The translations under genes and the position numbers were made by a program. Positions 1 through 5,333 of a DNA stretch of 5,333 nt are shown here, piece by piece (the first letter of the stretch is position 1; each line of letters begins with the position of its first letter). The DNA comes from Phycisphaerae bacterium (GTDB lineage Bacteria > Planctomycetota > Phycisphaerae > UBA1845 > Fen-1342). The notes under the pieces were generated by a model. It saw nothing but the letters and a program-made list of their open reading frames with translations. It ran no database searches and had not been told where the DNA came from. The stretch covers positions 1-5,333 of the forward strand of contig JAFGRR010000347.1 in the NCBI GenBank assembly GCA_016935035.1, read 5' to 3'.

Positions 1-500
1 AAGACGAAGTCGGCATACTCACTCAGGGACATTTCCGCCTCTTGCGCGAGACCCTGCGTCGGGAACTCGGTGCCCGTCCAGCGCAGGCGCTTGGGATCAC
101 GCGCCGGCAGGGCCGCCCGGCGGAAGAACACGTCCATGACCGGCTTGCGAGCCTTGCTCACGAGGGCTTGTTTGGCCGAGTCGGATTGCGACAGGGCTCG
201 CGTGTTCTCGCTGCCCCAGATCGCGATGCGGGCGTTGGCCTGCGACATGATTTGCTTGTCGAACGGCGGCGTCTGGGCCAGTTGCTCCGCGCTGGCGTGC
301 TTGAGGAGCATTTCGGAGCAGGCCTCCGGTGTCTGGCGCACCCACGGGTATCCTCCGGCCTTCAGTACCTCGCGATAGACGGCGAGGATTGCCGCCTCGG
401 CCGACGGTGTGCCGGTGATGACGACCACGTCGCCTTTTGTGATGGCGACGCTGTAGTTGACGAGTACATGGGCGAGCTTGTCAATCCGGGGGTCATGCAT
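1..500 (-). CDS. M29-family (AmpS/aminopeptidase T-like) metallo-aminopeptidase, N-terminal part
   Basis: This is the N-terminal 166 codons of a gene that leaves the window at its left edge; the family is usually about 370-410 residues, so less than half is visible. The protein begins MHDPRIDKLAHVLVNYS, continues with GDVVVITGTPSAEAAIL, then EVLKAGGYPWVR, and near the edge has PTQGLAQEAEMSLSEYADFV. This order matches the N-terminal domain of the M29 leucyl aminopeptidases, cytosolic enzymes that remove N-terminal residues from peptides using two metal ions. The metal ligands lie in the missing C-terminal half, so catalytic competence cannot be judged. I chose the ATG at 500 because AGGA stands 7 nt upstream and family proteins begin with D-P-R at this point. 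An in-frame ATG at 596 would add 32 residues (MADNPNAQRDVG...) but has no ribosome site and mixed third-position bases. The gene follows etfA on the same strand after 195 nt, so it may be a distal operon member or have its own promoter. Confidence 0.88.
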   Translation of the reverse strand, partial: MHDPRIDKLAHVLVNYSVAITKGDVVVITGTPSAEAAILAVYREVLKAGGYPWVRQTPEACSEMLLKHASAEQLAQTPPFDKQIMSQANARIAIWGSENTRALSQSDSAKQALVSKARKPVMDVFFRRAALPARDPKRLRWTGTEFPTQGLAQEAEMSLSEYADFV

Positions 501-695
501 TGGGGTTTCCTGGTATGTACGGCTGTTCCACGGACAGTGGTTGAAATGGACAAGGTAGTGACCGACATCTCGTTGGGCATTGGGGTTGTCTGCCATCAGC
601 GGCGCGCCACGGATCTGTGAGCCGCGTTTCGTCGCCGTTTGCTGGGAGGCACGGCTTACAGAACCGTGGCACACGAACGCCGCCGCCGGCGCGTC
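501..695. other. Intergenic stretch between etfA and the M29 gene, no gene seen
   Basis: These 195 nt hold no supported gene or RNA. In the frame shared by etfA and the aminopeptidase there is no stop after the etfA TAG, so the aminopeptidase frame is open from 695 onward. The translated stretch (DAPAAAFVCHGSVSRASQ...) looks like random sequence. A 5-bp hairpin (650-654 with 664-668, 9-nt loop) sits shortly after the etfA stop but has no T-run. I see no convincing -35/-10 pair for the aminopeptidase gene. Confidence 0.6.
508..511 (-). promoter_or_regulatory. Shine-Dalgarno site of the M29 aminopeptidase gene
   Basis: AGGA on the minus strand is followed by 7 nt and then the ATG at 500. It is the clearest ribosome-binding site in the window and decides between the start at 500 and the in-frame ATG at 596, which lacks one. 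Confidence 0.6.
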
Positions 696-1685
696 CTACG
701 ATTGTGCCTTCAGGGCTCGGACTTCGGCGGTCAGCGCCGGTATGACCTTGAAGAGGTCGTGCTGAATCGTGTAGTCGGCGACCTGGGCCAAGGGAGCCTC
801 GGGGTCGGTGTTGATGTTCACGATGACCTTGCTGCCGCGCATGCCTGCCAGGTGCTGGATGGCGCCACTAATGCCGGCTGCGATGTACAGTTTCGGCGTG
901 ACGGTCTTGCCGGTCAACCCGACCTGCCGACTGTGCGGCTGATAGCCGGCGTCGCAGGCGGCGCGCGAGGCACCGACCGCCGCGTCCAGTTCCTTGGCCA
1001 GTTTATACAGCAGGGCGAAGTTTTGCTCGTTCTTCAGCGCGCGGCCGCCGGCGACAATGATGTCGGCCTCGGCCACGTCCTTGACCTCACCACCGGCCCG
1101 TTCGATGCCCTTGACCGTGATGCGATCATCACCGGCCCCAGGGGTGAATGCCAGGGATTCGGTTGCGGCGGCGCCGCCATCCGTCGGTGCTGGAAACGTG
1201 TTGGCCCGCACGGTCGCGATGGCGAGGCGGTCCCTGGCGAAGGTCAGCTTGGCGCTGGCCTTGCCGTTGTAGATGGGCCGGTGAATCTCTAACGCTCCGT
1301 CGCCGTCGAGGTCCAGCTCGACCACGTCAGTGCCGAGGCCGGCGCTGAGTCGGGCGGCAACGCGCGGCGACAGGTCGCGTCCCATGAAGCTGGCGGGCAG
1401 CAGGAGGACGCGCGGCTGCACCTTCTCGGCCGCCGCCACTAGGGCCGTCCGGTAGCGCGTGGCCGAGTAGACCGCGAGGCTGGTGTTGCTGATGGTGATG
1501 ATGCGATTGACGCCGGCGACGTTCATGGCGGCGGCGGCCGTGTCAATTTGGTCGCCGACCACGCAAGCCACGACTTGTCCGCCGGTCTTGTCCGCCAAGG
1601 CACGAGCCGGCGTCACCAGTTGTAGGGCGGCGGGATGAATGCGGTTGTCACGTTGTTCCGCGAAAATCAGGATATCGTCTGTCAT
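696..1685 (-). CDS. etfA: Electron transfer flavoprotein alpha subunit (EtfA)
   Basis: A 329-residue protein of normal family length. With EtfB it forms the soluble FAD/AMP heterodimer that carries electrons from flavin dehydrogenases such as acyl-CoA dehydrogenases to a membrane ETF:quinone oxidoreductase or another partner. The N-terminal domain starts ILIFAEQRDNRI. The C-terminal FAD domain is clear: VAGGRALK near 211-218, VGASRAACDAGY at 237-248 (R241 equivalent to human Arg249), RQVGLTGKTV at 253-262, GISGAIQHLAGM at 271-282 (H278 equivalent to human His286) and NINTDPEAP at 290-298. Residue 257 is Leu where most ETFs have Gln (QVGQTG); the neighbouring Thr that contacts the flavin is kept. 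The ATG at 1685 fits the family N-terminus; a GTG at 1754 would add 23 unlikely residues. The gene lies 75 nt after etfB on the same strand, almost certainly in one operon. Bifurcating versus ordinary ETF cannot be settled by eye. Confidence 0.96.
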   Translation of the reverse strand: MTDDILIFAEQRDNRIHPAALQLVTPARALADKTGGQVVACVVGDQIDTAAAAMNVAGVNRIITISNTSLAVYSATRYRTALVAAAEKVQPRVLLLPASFMGRDLSPRVAARLSAGLGTDVVELDLDGDGALEIHRPIYNGKASAKLTFARDRLAIATVRANTFPAPTDGGAAATESLAFTPGAGDDRITVKGIERAGGEVKDVAEADIIVAGGRALKNEQNFALLYKLAKELDAAVGASRAACDAGYQPHSRQVGLTGKTVTPKLYIAAGISGAIQHLAGMRGSKVIVNINTDPEAPLAQVADYTIQHDLFKVIPALTAEVRALKAQS

Positions 1686-1695
1686 GAGTGCACTC
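1686..1695. repeat. Perfect 10-bp palindrome abutting the etfA start codon
   Basis: GAGTGCACTC reads the same on both strands and occupies positions -1 to -10 before the etfA ATG, covering the space where a ribosome site would lie; only AGAG-like matches are present. It might affect initiation by self-pairing or be a protein site. A 10-bp palindrome is expected several times by chance in a window of this size, so its meaning is uncertain. Confidence 0.3.
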
Positions 1696-1760
1696 TGTTG
1701 GCTGTCGCTGTACCTGGTTGGGTGAAGGCCCGCGCGCGGACCCCCGTTGTCCACGCCACG

Positions 1761-2555
1761 CTAGATTGCCTTGGCTTCCTCGCGCAGCAGGCGCACGAGT
1801 TCCTTGACCGCCTCTTCCGGCTCGCCCGGAATGACCTTGCCGGGTGGGCGCGAGGGCGGTGGTTGCAGGTCGGCCATCTTGGTGCCGCCGACGCTGGCGA
1901 AGAGACTGGCGGCGTCGGGCACGTCCGCGGCGGTGACCTGCTTGATGGGCTTCTTCTTGGCCTTCATCAGGTTGGGCAGCGAGGGATAGCGCATTTCGCA
2001 AAGGCCCTTTTCGCATGTTACAACGGCGGGCAATGTGACCTGGACTGTCTCCTCGGCGCCTTCGACGCGGCGGTTGGCGGTGAACGACTTGCCGTCGGCC
2101 GCGAGCTCAAACTTGACGGCGGTTCCGACGTGCGGCAAGTCGAGGAACTCGGCGACGGCCGGTCCGACGTGACCGCTGTCGAGGTCTATCTCCTGCTTGC
2201 CGACCAAGATCAGATCATAGCCGCCATCCTTGACGGCGGTAGCGATGAGCCTGGCGGTTTGCAACTCATCGAAGCCGGCGAAGGCGTCATCCTGGATATG
2301 GATACCGTCGTCGCAGCCGACCGCGAGCGCCGTACGCAGGGCCTCGGCTGCCTTGGCTGGGCCGACGGTGAGCGCCGTGATCTGCTCGATGTCGCTGCGT
2401 GCTTCGCGCAGCCGCACGGCTTGTTCGATCGCGAACTCGTCGAAGGGGTTAACGACCAGTTTGACGCCGGTGCGGTCAATGTCCGTGCCCCCGGCGGCGA
2501 TCTTGATTCTGGTCGTCGAGTCGGGAACCTGCTTGATTAATACAAGGATTCTCAT
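1761..2555 (-). CDS. etfB: Electron transfer flavoprotein beta subunit (EtfB)
   Basis: A 264-residue protein, normal for the family. It binds AMP (or FAD in bifurcating types), completes the ETF heterodimer with EtfA and carries the loop that docks to partner dehydrogenases. Visible landmarks: MRILVLIKQVPDSTTRIK at the N-terminus, VNPFDEFAIEQAVRLRE at 35-51, GKQEIDLDSGHVGP at 119-132 (the nucleotide-binding signature, usually GKQAIDxDxxxxG) and LPAVVTCEKGLCEMRYPSLP at 175-194, leading into MKAKKKPI. L185 matches the recognition-loop leucine (human Leu195). The ATG at 2555 gives exactly the family N-terminus; the frame stays open upstream to about 2861, but that part overlaps metF antisense and does not resemble the family. 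Only a weak GTGAG lies before the start. It is the first gene of the etfB-etfA unit and is divergent from metF. Confidence 0.96.
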   Translation of the reverse strand: MRILVLIKQVPDSTTRIKIAAGGTDIDRTGVKLVVNPFDEFAIEQAVRLREARSDIEQITALTVGPAKAAEALRTALAVGCDDGIHIQDDAFAGFDELQTARLIATAVKDGGYDLILVGKQEIDLDSGHVGPAVAEFLDLPHVGTAVKFELAADGKSFTANRRVEGAEETVQVTLPAVVTCEKGLCEMRYPSLPNLMKAKKKPIKQVTAADVPDAASLFASVGGTKMADLQPPPSRPPGKVIPGEPEEAVKELVRLLREEAKAI

Positions 2556-2610
2556 ACTGTGTCTCACTGCCCGGTGTTCGGATTTGACTAGCATCAAGAA
2601 CGGACCAGCC

Positions 2611-2638
2611 ATGATACCGGGAACGTGCTGACCGGCAA
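2611..2638 (-). promoter_or_regulatory. Candidate sigma-70 promoter for etfBA
   Basis: On the minus strand, TTGCCG (2633-2638) is separated by 16 nt from TATCAT (2611-2616), a 5/6 match to the -10 consensus. Transcription would start near 2604 and leave an untranslated leader of about 50 nt before the etfB ATG at 2555. The -35 match is modest. The 142-nt gap between the two divergent genes must serve both directions; for metF I see only TTGACT at 2584-2589 with no good -10 at normal spacing. Confidence 0.35.
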
Positions 2639-2697
2639 AGCCGCCGGTTGGCGGTGGCGGTTTGTCGCGGTCCGTGACGCTGAACGGATGGATTCGA

Positions 2698-3594
2698 ATG
2701 CGCATCCGCGAACTTCTGAGTACCGGTCGACCAAGCATATCCTTTGAGTTTTTCCCGCCGAAGGACGACGACGGCTTCGAACAACTGCGCCAAACGCTGG
2801 CCTCGTTGCGCGAGCTGCATCCGACGTATGTTTCGGTTACGTGGGGCGCTGGCGGCAGCACCCGGCGTCAGACAATCGAACTTGTGACACATATGCGGGC
2901 CGATTTCGGGGTCGAGCCGATGGCGCACGTCACGTGCGTCGGGGCGACGCGCGATGAGTTGCAGAGCGTCCTTTGGAAGCTGTCGGACAGCGGCATTGAG
3001 AATGTGCTGGTGCTGCGCGGCGACCCGCCCAGGGGCGAGGAGGGCTTTGTGCGCGCGGAGGGCGGATTCGCGCATGCCTCTGATCTGGCGGCATTTGCGC
3101 GCCAGTACTTCAAGTTTTGTCTCGCCGGCGCCTGCCACCCCGAGGGCCACATCGAGTCGCCGAGCATTGAAGACGACCTGCGGCATCTTCAGAAAAAGGT
3201 CGATGCGGGCTGCGAATTCCTGATATCACAGCTCTTTTTCGACAATCGGCTATACTTCGATTTCGTGGCGCGGGCACGGGCGATCGGCATCGGCGTGCCG
3301 ATCATTCCGGGGATCATGCCGATCACGAATGTGCGCCAGGTGGAACGGTTCACCAAGGTCTGCGGCGCGACGATTCCCGCAGAACTCATGGGCGAATTGC
3401 GGCGTTTGCAGGATGATCCGAACGCCGTTTTGTCGCTGGGGGTGGCGCACGCCACGGCCCAGTGCCTCGAATTGCTCCAGAAGGGCGCCCCGGGCATCCA
3501 CTTTTACACGCTCAACAAGTCACCGGCGACACGGACCATTCTGACCGCGATCCGCACCGCCTACCCGCCGGCCAGGGCCCCTGCGGGTACGTGA
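2698..3594 (+). CDS. metF: 5,10-methylenetetrahydrofolate reductase (MTHFR, MetF)
   Basis: A 298-residue protein the size of bacterial MTHFR (catalytic TIM barrel only). This cytosolic FAD enzyme reduces 5,10-methylene-THF to 5-methyl-THF, the methyl donor for methionine synthesis. Motifs in order: SFEFFPPK at 15-22 (E17 aligns with the catalytic Glu28 of E. coli MetF), YVSVTWGAGGSTR at 44-56, HVTCVG at 77-82, LRGDPPRG at 106-113 (D109 aligns with Asp120), GACHPEGHIES at 144-154, FLISQLFFD at 174-182 (Q178 aligns with Gln183), IPGIMPI at 203-209 and GIHFYTLN at 266-273. The ATG at 2698 gives MRIRELLSTGRPSISFEFF, the normal family start, with a GGATGG-like sequence just upstream; a TTG at 2662 would add 12 atypical residues. 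It is divergent from etfBA and convergent with the UroD-like gene 54 nt away. No S-adenosylmethionine riboswitch is apparent upstream. Confidence 0.95.
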   Translation: MRIRELLSTGRPSISFEFFPPKDDDGFEQLRQTLASLRELHPTYVSVTWGAGGSTRRQTIELVTHMRADFGVEPMAHVTCVGATRDELQSVLWKLSDSGIENVLVLRGDPPRGEEGFVRAEGGFAHASDLAAFARQYFKFCLAGACHPEGHIESPSIEDDLRHLQKKVDAGCEFLISQLFFDNRLYFDFVARARAIGIGVPIIPGIMPITNVRQVERFTKVCGATIPAELMGELRRLQDDPNAVLSLGVAHATAQCLELLQKGAPGIHFYTLNKSPATRTILTAIRTAYPPARAPAGT

Positions 3595-3648
3595 GACATT
3601 CGGGCGAGCGTGTAGTCGCGGTGGATGGACCGGCGCGTCCTTCATCGG

Positions 3649-4803
3649 TCACAGCGACTCCACGACGTCGATGATTCGCTCGTAGTTGGCCAATGTGCTT
3701 TGCGGCAGATGGCGGCCGTAGGGGCAGGCGCTGGGCATCAGGACGAAGCCGCGGCCATGGCCGGCGGTGCCTTCGGCGATGGCCTTACGCGTTTTGCGTT
3801 CCATCTCGTCGGGCGACAGGTTTTCGATATCGCTGATTTCGAGATTGCCGAAGAGGACGAACTGGTCGCCGTAGCGCTCGCGTACGTACGATAGCTCGAC
3901 ATCGCCCTGGGGCGGCGGCTCGATGGGGTCGAGACCCATGCAGTCGGTGGAGACGATGTCGTCCAGGACTGCACGCAGGTTGCCGTGCGAATGCAGGCGG
4001 CAAAATCCGCCGTGACGATGGATGGATTCGACCATCGGGCGGTCGTAGCGGACGACGTATTCGGCGAAGAGGCGTGGCGGCAGGTATGGCGGGCTGGCGT
4101 ATTCGGGGCCGAAGACGCGCCAAAGGCGGCCGGGCAGCGCTTGGGCGACGGTTTCGGTGCGCTGGTGGATGATCGCGGCGTAGCGGCTGAGCAACTCGTG
4201 GAACAGGGCCTGTTCTCGCAGTGCGACCATCGTGTACCTGCCCATTTCGAACAGGTCGGCGGCCATGCACAGCGGGTCGGGAGTGTCGAGCACGACAATG
4301 CCGGTGTCGCCGAGGGCGGCTTCGGCGGCTAGAACCGGGGCGACATCGGGCTGGCCGGCGTCAGCGGGCCAAGGCAGGTCGAGCAGGGCACGCATGTCGT
4401 CGGCGGTTTTGAGCAGATGCTCGATAGTCCAGACGGTGTTGATGTCGGGATCGCGGCGCGTGAGTGACCTCAGCCGGCGATCGGGCGTGCGGATGGTACG
4501 TTCGGTAAGACGGCGACCGCTCTCGTCGAGCCAGGTCCTGGTTTCCGCTAGGCGGCGCAGCGGATCGAGCGGTACTGGTTCGCCGGTGGGGGTTTCGCGG
4601 AAGAGCACGCCGCGCAACACCATGCGGTCGGTCTTCTCACGCGTGAGTTGAAGCAGCGGTGTCCAGGATGGGTCGCTGTAGATGTTGAACGGGTCGGCGT
4701 CGAGGGGGTTCTCGTCGAGGCCGTTGAGTTCGTAGAAGGAGACTGCCGGCCGATCGACCGGTTCTCCACGCATGGTTGCCATCAGGCGTTCGCGACGGTT
4801 CAT
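3649..4803 (-). CDS. Uroporphyrinogen-decarboxylase-family (MtaA/CmuA-like) protein
   Basis: A 384-residue protein of the URO-D superfamily, beginning MNRRERLMATMRGEPVDRP as is typical of the non-HemE members. It lacks the RQAGRY substrate-binding motif of true HemE, so haem synthesis is unlikely. The C-terminal half carries GGFCRLHSHGNLRAVL (HSHG at 271-274), GLDPIEPPPQGD ending at about 301, FVLFGNLE (G-N at 319-320) and FVLMPSACPYG (C360). In MtaA/MtbA/CmuA methyltransferases a His-X-Cys plus a distal Cys bind zinc and activate the thiol acceptor. Here the first Cys is His (H271-S-H273) while the distal Cys360 is present. The family includes corrinoid methyltransferases and many uncharacterised proteins; substrate and activity are unknown. 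No signal peptide, membrane segment or corrinoid-binding domain is visible. The ATG at 4803 fits the family start; an in-frame TTG at 4839 would add 12 residues. There is no Shine-Dalgarno site. It is convergent with metF and divergent from kdsB. Confidence 0.87.
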   Translation of the reverse strand: MNRRERLMATMRGEPVDRPAVSFYELNGLDENPLDADPFNIYSDPSWTPLLQLTREKTDRMVLRGVLFRETPTGEPVPLDPLRRLAETRTWLDESGRRLTERTIRTPDRRLRSLTRRDPDINTVWTIEHLLKTADDMRALLDLPWPADAGQPDVAPVLAAEAALGDTGIVVLDTPDPLCMAADLFEMGRYTMVALREQALFHELLSRYAAIIHQRTETVAQALPGRLWRVFGPEYASPPYLPPRLFAEYVVRYDRPMVESIHRHGGFCRLHSHGNLRAVLDDIVSTDCMGLDPIEPPPQGDVELSYVRERYGDQFVLFGNLEISDIENLSPDEMERKTRKAIAEGTAGHGRGFVLMPSACPYGRHLPQSTLANYERIIDVVESL

Positions 4804-4807
4804 GGCG

Positions 4808-4817
4808 TACCATGGTA
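4808..4817. repeat. Perfect 10-bp palindrome before the UroD-like gene
   Basis: TACCATGGTA is its own reverse complement and lies 5 to 14 nt upstream of the UroD-like ATG, where a ribosome site would be expected. It contains the possible -10 element (TACCAT on the minus strand). It could be an operator half or chance. Confidence 0.35.
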
Positions 4818-4839
4818 GCGGCAAGACTGCGCGTGCCAA
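4812..4839 (-). promoter_or_regulatory. Candidate promoter giving a leaderless UroD-like mRNA
   Basis: On the minus strand TTGGCA (4834-4839, 5/6 match to TTGACA) is followed after 16 nt by TACCAT (4812-4817, 4/6 match to TATAAT). Transcription would begin around 4803-4806, at or within a few bases of the ATG at 4803. That agrees with the absence of a Shine-Dalgarno site there. Both elements lie inside palindromes, an arrangement seen where a repressor overlaps a promoter. Chance matches are possible. Confidence 0.3.
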
Positions 4840-4850
4840 TCATGGCACGC
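4831..4850. repeat. 8-bp inverted repeat with 4-nt spacer (possible operator)
   Basis: GCGTGCCA (4831-4838) and TGGCACGC (4843-4850) are exact reverse complements around ATCA. The centre is about 38 nt upstream of the UroD-like ATG. The repeat has the form of a dimeric-regulator site and covers the candidate -35 element. It also makes a stable hairpin, but with no T-run it is not an obvious terminator. An 8-bp arm pair with so short a spacer is uncommon by chance. Confidence 0.45.
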
Positions 4851-4961
4851 CACGGGCAACGTCAGGGCCCGAGAAGCTATGAGCGTGTTCTGTTGGCTTG
4901 GCGGCACACTTCCGTCTGTGGCCGGCTTCCTATGGCCGACGGTCCCGCGACACTCTCTCGT

Positions 4962-4989
4962 TTGCAATCGCCACGCGAGCCGCTAAGAT
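4962..4989 (+). promoter_or_regulatory. Candidate promoter for kdsB
   Basis: TTGCAA (4962-4967), a 16-nt spacer and TAAGAT (4984-4989) are each 4/6 matches to the sigma-70 consensus. Transcription would start near 4996 and leave a leader of about 33 nt containing an A-rich run (AGAACAAAAACACA) before the ATG at 5029. That A-rich run is the only AT-rich patch in the 225-nt gap and may help initiation, since the ribosome site is weak. Between 4851 and 4961 I see nothing recognisable. Confidence 0.35.
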
Positions 4990-5028
4990 CCGCACCAGAA
5001 CAAAAACACATCGCCCGGACGCGGCTCA

Positions 5029-5333
5029 ATGAACGTCGTCGCCATTATTCCGGCCCGCTACGGCTCGACACGCTTCCCCGGGAAACCTCTCGCCCATCAG
5101 ACCGGCAAGTATCTCATCCAGCACGTGTACGAGCGCGTTACCGCCGCCCATTTAATCGGACGTTGCATTGTTGCCACCGACGACGAACGTATTCTGAACG
5201 CGGTCTGTGAGTTCGGCGGTGAGGCCGTTATGACCCGGGCAGACCATGAGTGCGGCACCGACCGGCTGGCGGAGGTTGTGCGCGGCATGCCCGCCGCCGC
5301 CGCCGACATCGTCATCAACGTCCAGGGCGACGA
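5029..5333 (+). CDS. kdsB: 3-deoxy-manno-octulosonate (Kdo) cytidylyltransferase, N-terminal part
   Basis: The first 101 codons of KdsB; the gene runs off the right edge (the family is about 245-255 residues). KdsB joins Kdo to CTP to make CMP-Kdo, the activated sugar for the inner core of lipopolysaccharide, in the cytosol. The start MNVVAIIPARYGSTRFPGKP holds the nucleotide-binding signature PARxxSTRxPGKPL. It is followed by IQHVYERV at 30-37, IVATDDERI at 47-55, MTRADHECGTDRLAEVV at 68-84 (the KdsB-specific segment separating it from other sugar cytidylyltransferases) and INVQGD at 96-101, where D101 corresponds to the Mg-binding Asp of the family. The ATG at 5029 gives the standard N-terminus. 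The gene is divergent from the UroD-like gene. It implies an outer membrane with Kdo-containing glycolipid or a related envelope polysaccharide. Confidence 0.95.
   Translation, partial: MNVVAIIPARYGSTRFPGKPLAHQTGKYLIQHVYERVTAAHLIGRCIVATDDERILNAVCEFGGEAVMTRADHECGTDRLAEVVRGMPAAAADIVINVQGD

Noticed and set aside
501..596. 32-residue N-terminal extension of the M29 aminopeptidase from the ATG at 596
   Set aside because: No ribosome site, mixed third-position bases, and family proteins start at the DPRIDKLA segment; AGGA precedes the ATG at 500.
650..668. Hairpin after etfA as a Rho-independent terminator
   Set aside because: The stem is only 5 bp with a 9-nt loop and no T-run on the minus strand.
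639..1292. 217-codon open frame on the plus strand opposite etfA
   Set aside because: Antisense shadow of the EtfA FAD domain, with no recognisable motif.
1635..2540. 301-codon open frame on the plus strand opposite etfB and the etfA start
   Set aside because: It is an antisense shadow of a GC-rich gene; the minus strand encodes clear EtfB/EtfA motifs and the plus-strand product resembles no family I know.
2556..2697. S-adenosylmethionine or cobalamin riboswitch ahead of metF
   Set aside because: The region is short and I see no conserved aptamer core or terminator-like switch.
3627..3640. GGAC/GTCC hairpin between convergent metF and the UroD-like gene as a bidirectional terminator
   Set aside because: A 4-bp stem without flanking T- or A-runs is too weak.
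3649..4803. HemE, true uroporphyrinogen decarboxylase
   Set aside because: The RQAGRY motif and N-terminal arginine pattern of HemE are absent, and HSHG/EPPPQGD point to the other URO-D branch.
4818..4839. Sigma-54 promoter (TGGCACG...TTGC) on the minus strand before the UroD-like gene
   Set aside because: The distance between the GG and GC elements is 3 nt too long for the fixed -24/-12 spacing; the plus-strand version lacks the TT of the -12 box.

Overview
This is a GC-rich bacterial chromosomal window carrying housekeeping and energy-metabolism genes. I see no mobile element, CRISPR array, rRNA or tRNA. A lipopolysaccharide gene (kdsB) points to an outer-membrane bacterium. A divergent uroporphyrinogen-decarboxylase-family protein with an HSHG motif, weak or absent Shine-Dalgarno sites and a high-GC codon style would suit a member of the Planctomycetota or a related PVC-type lineage. 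That assignment is inference from gene style, not proof.

Layout: positions 1-500 (minus) hold the N-terminal 166 codons of an M29-type aminopeptidase that runs off the left edge. Positions 696-1685 and 1761-2555 (both minus) are etfA and etfB, transcribed etfB-etfA and probably on into the aminopeptidase gene. Divergent from etfB across a 142-nt control region is metF (2698-3594, plus), a methylenetetrahydrofolate reductase. Convergent with metF, 54 nt away, is a gene for a UroD/MtaA-like protein (3649-4803, minus). It is separated from the divergent kdsB (5029 to the right edge, plus) by a 225-nt region with two inverted repeats and candidate promoters.

How they may work together: EtfBA is a two-subunit FAD/AMP electron carrier that takes electrons from flavin dehydrogenases, but no dehydrogenase or ETF:quinone oxidoreductase lies in the window. 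MetF makes 5-methyl-THF, and UroD-like proteins of the MtaA/CmuA type move methyl groups to or from corrinoids. A one-carbon link between metF and its convergent neighbour is therefore conceivable, but it rests on proximity only. KdsB starts a separate envelope-biosynthesis unit.

I did not find a clear undescribed system. The points most worth a second look are the altered metal motif of the UroD-like protein and the palindrome-embedded, possibly leaderless promoter in front of it.
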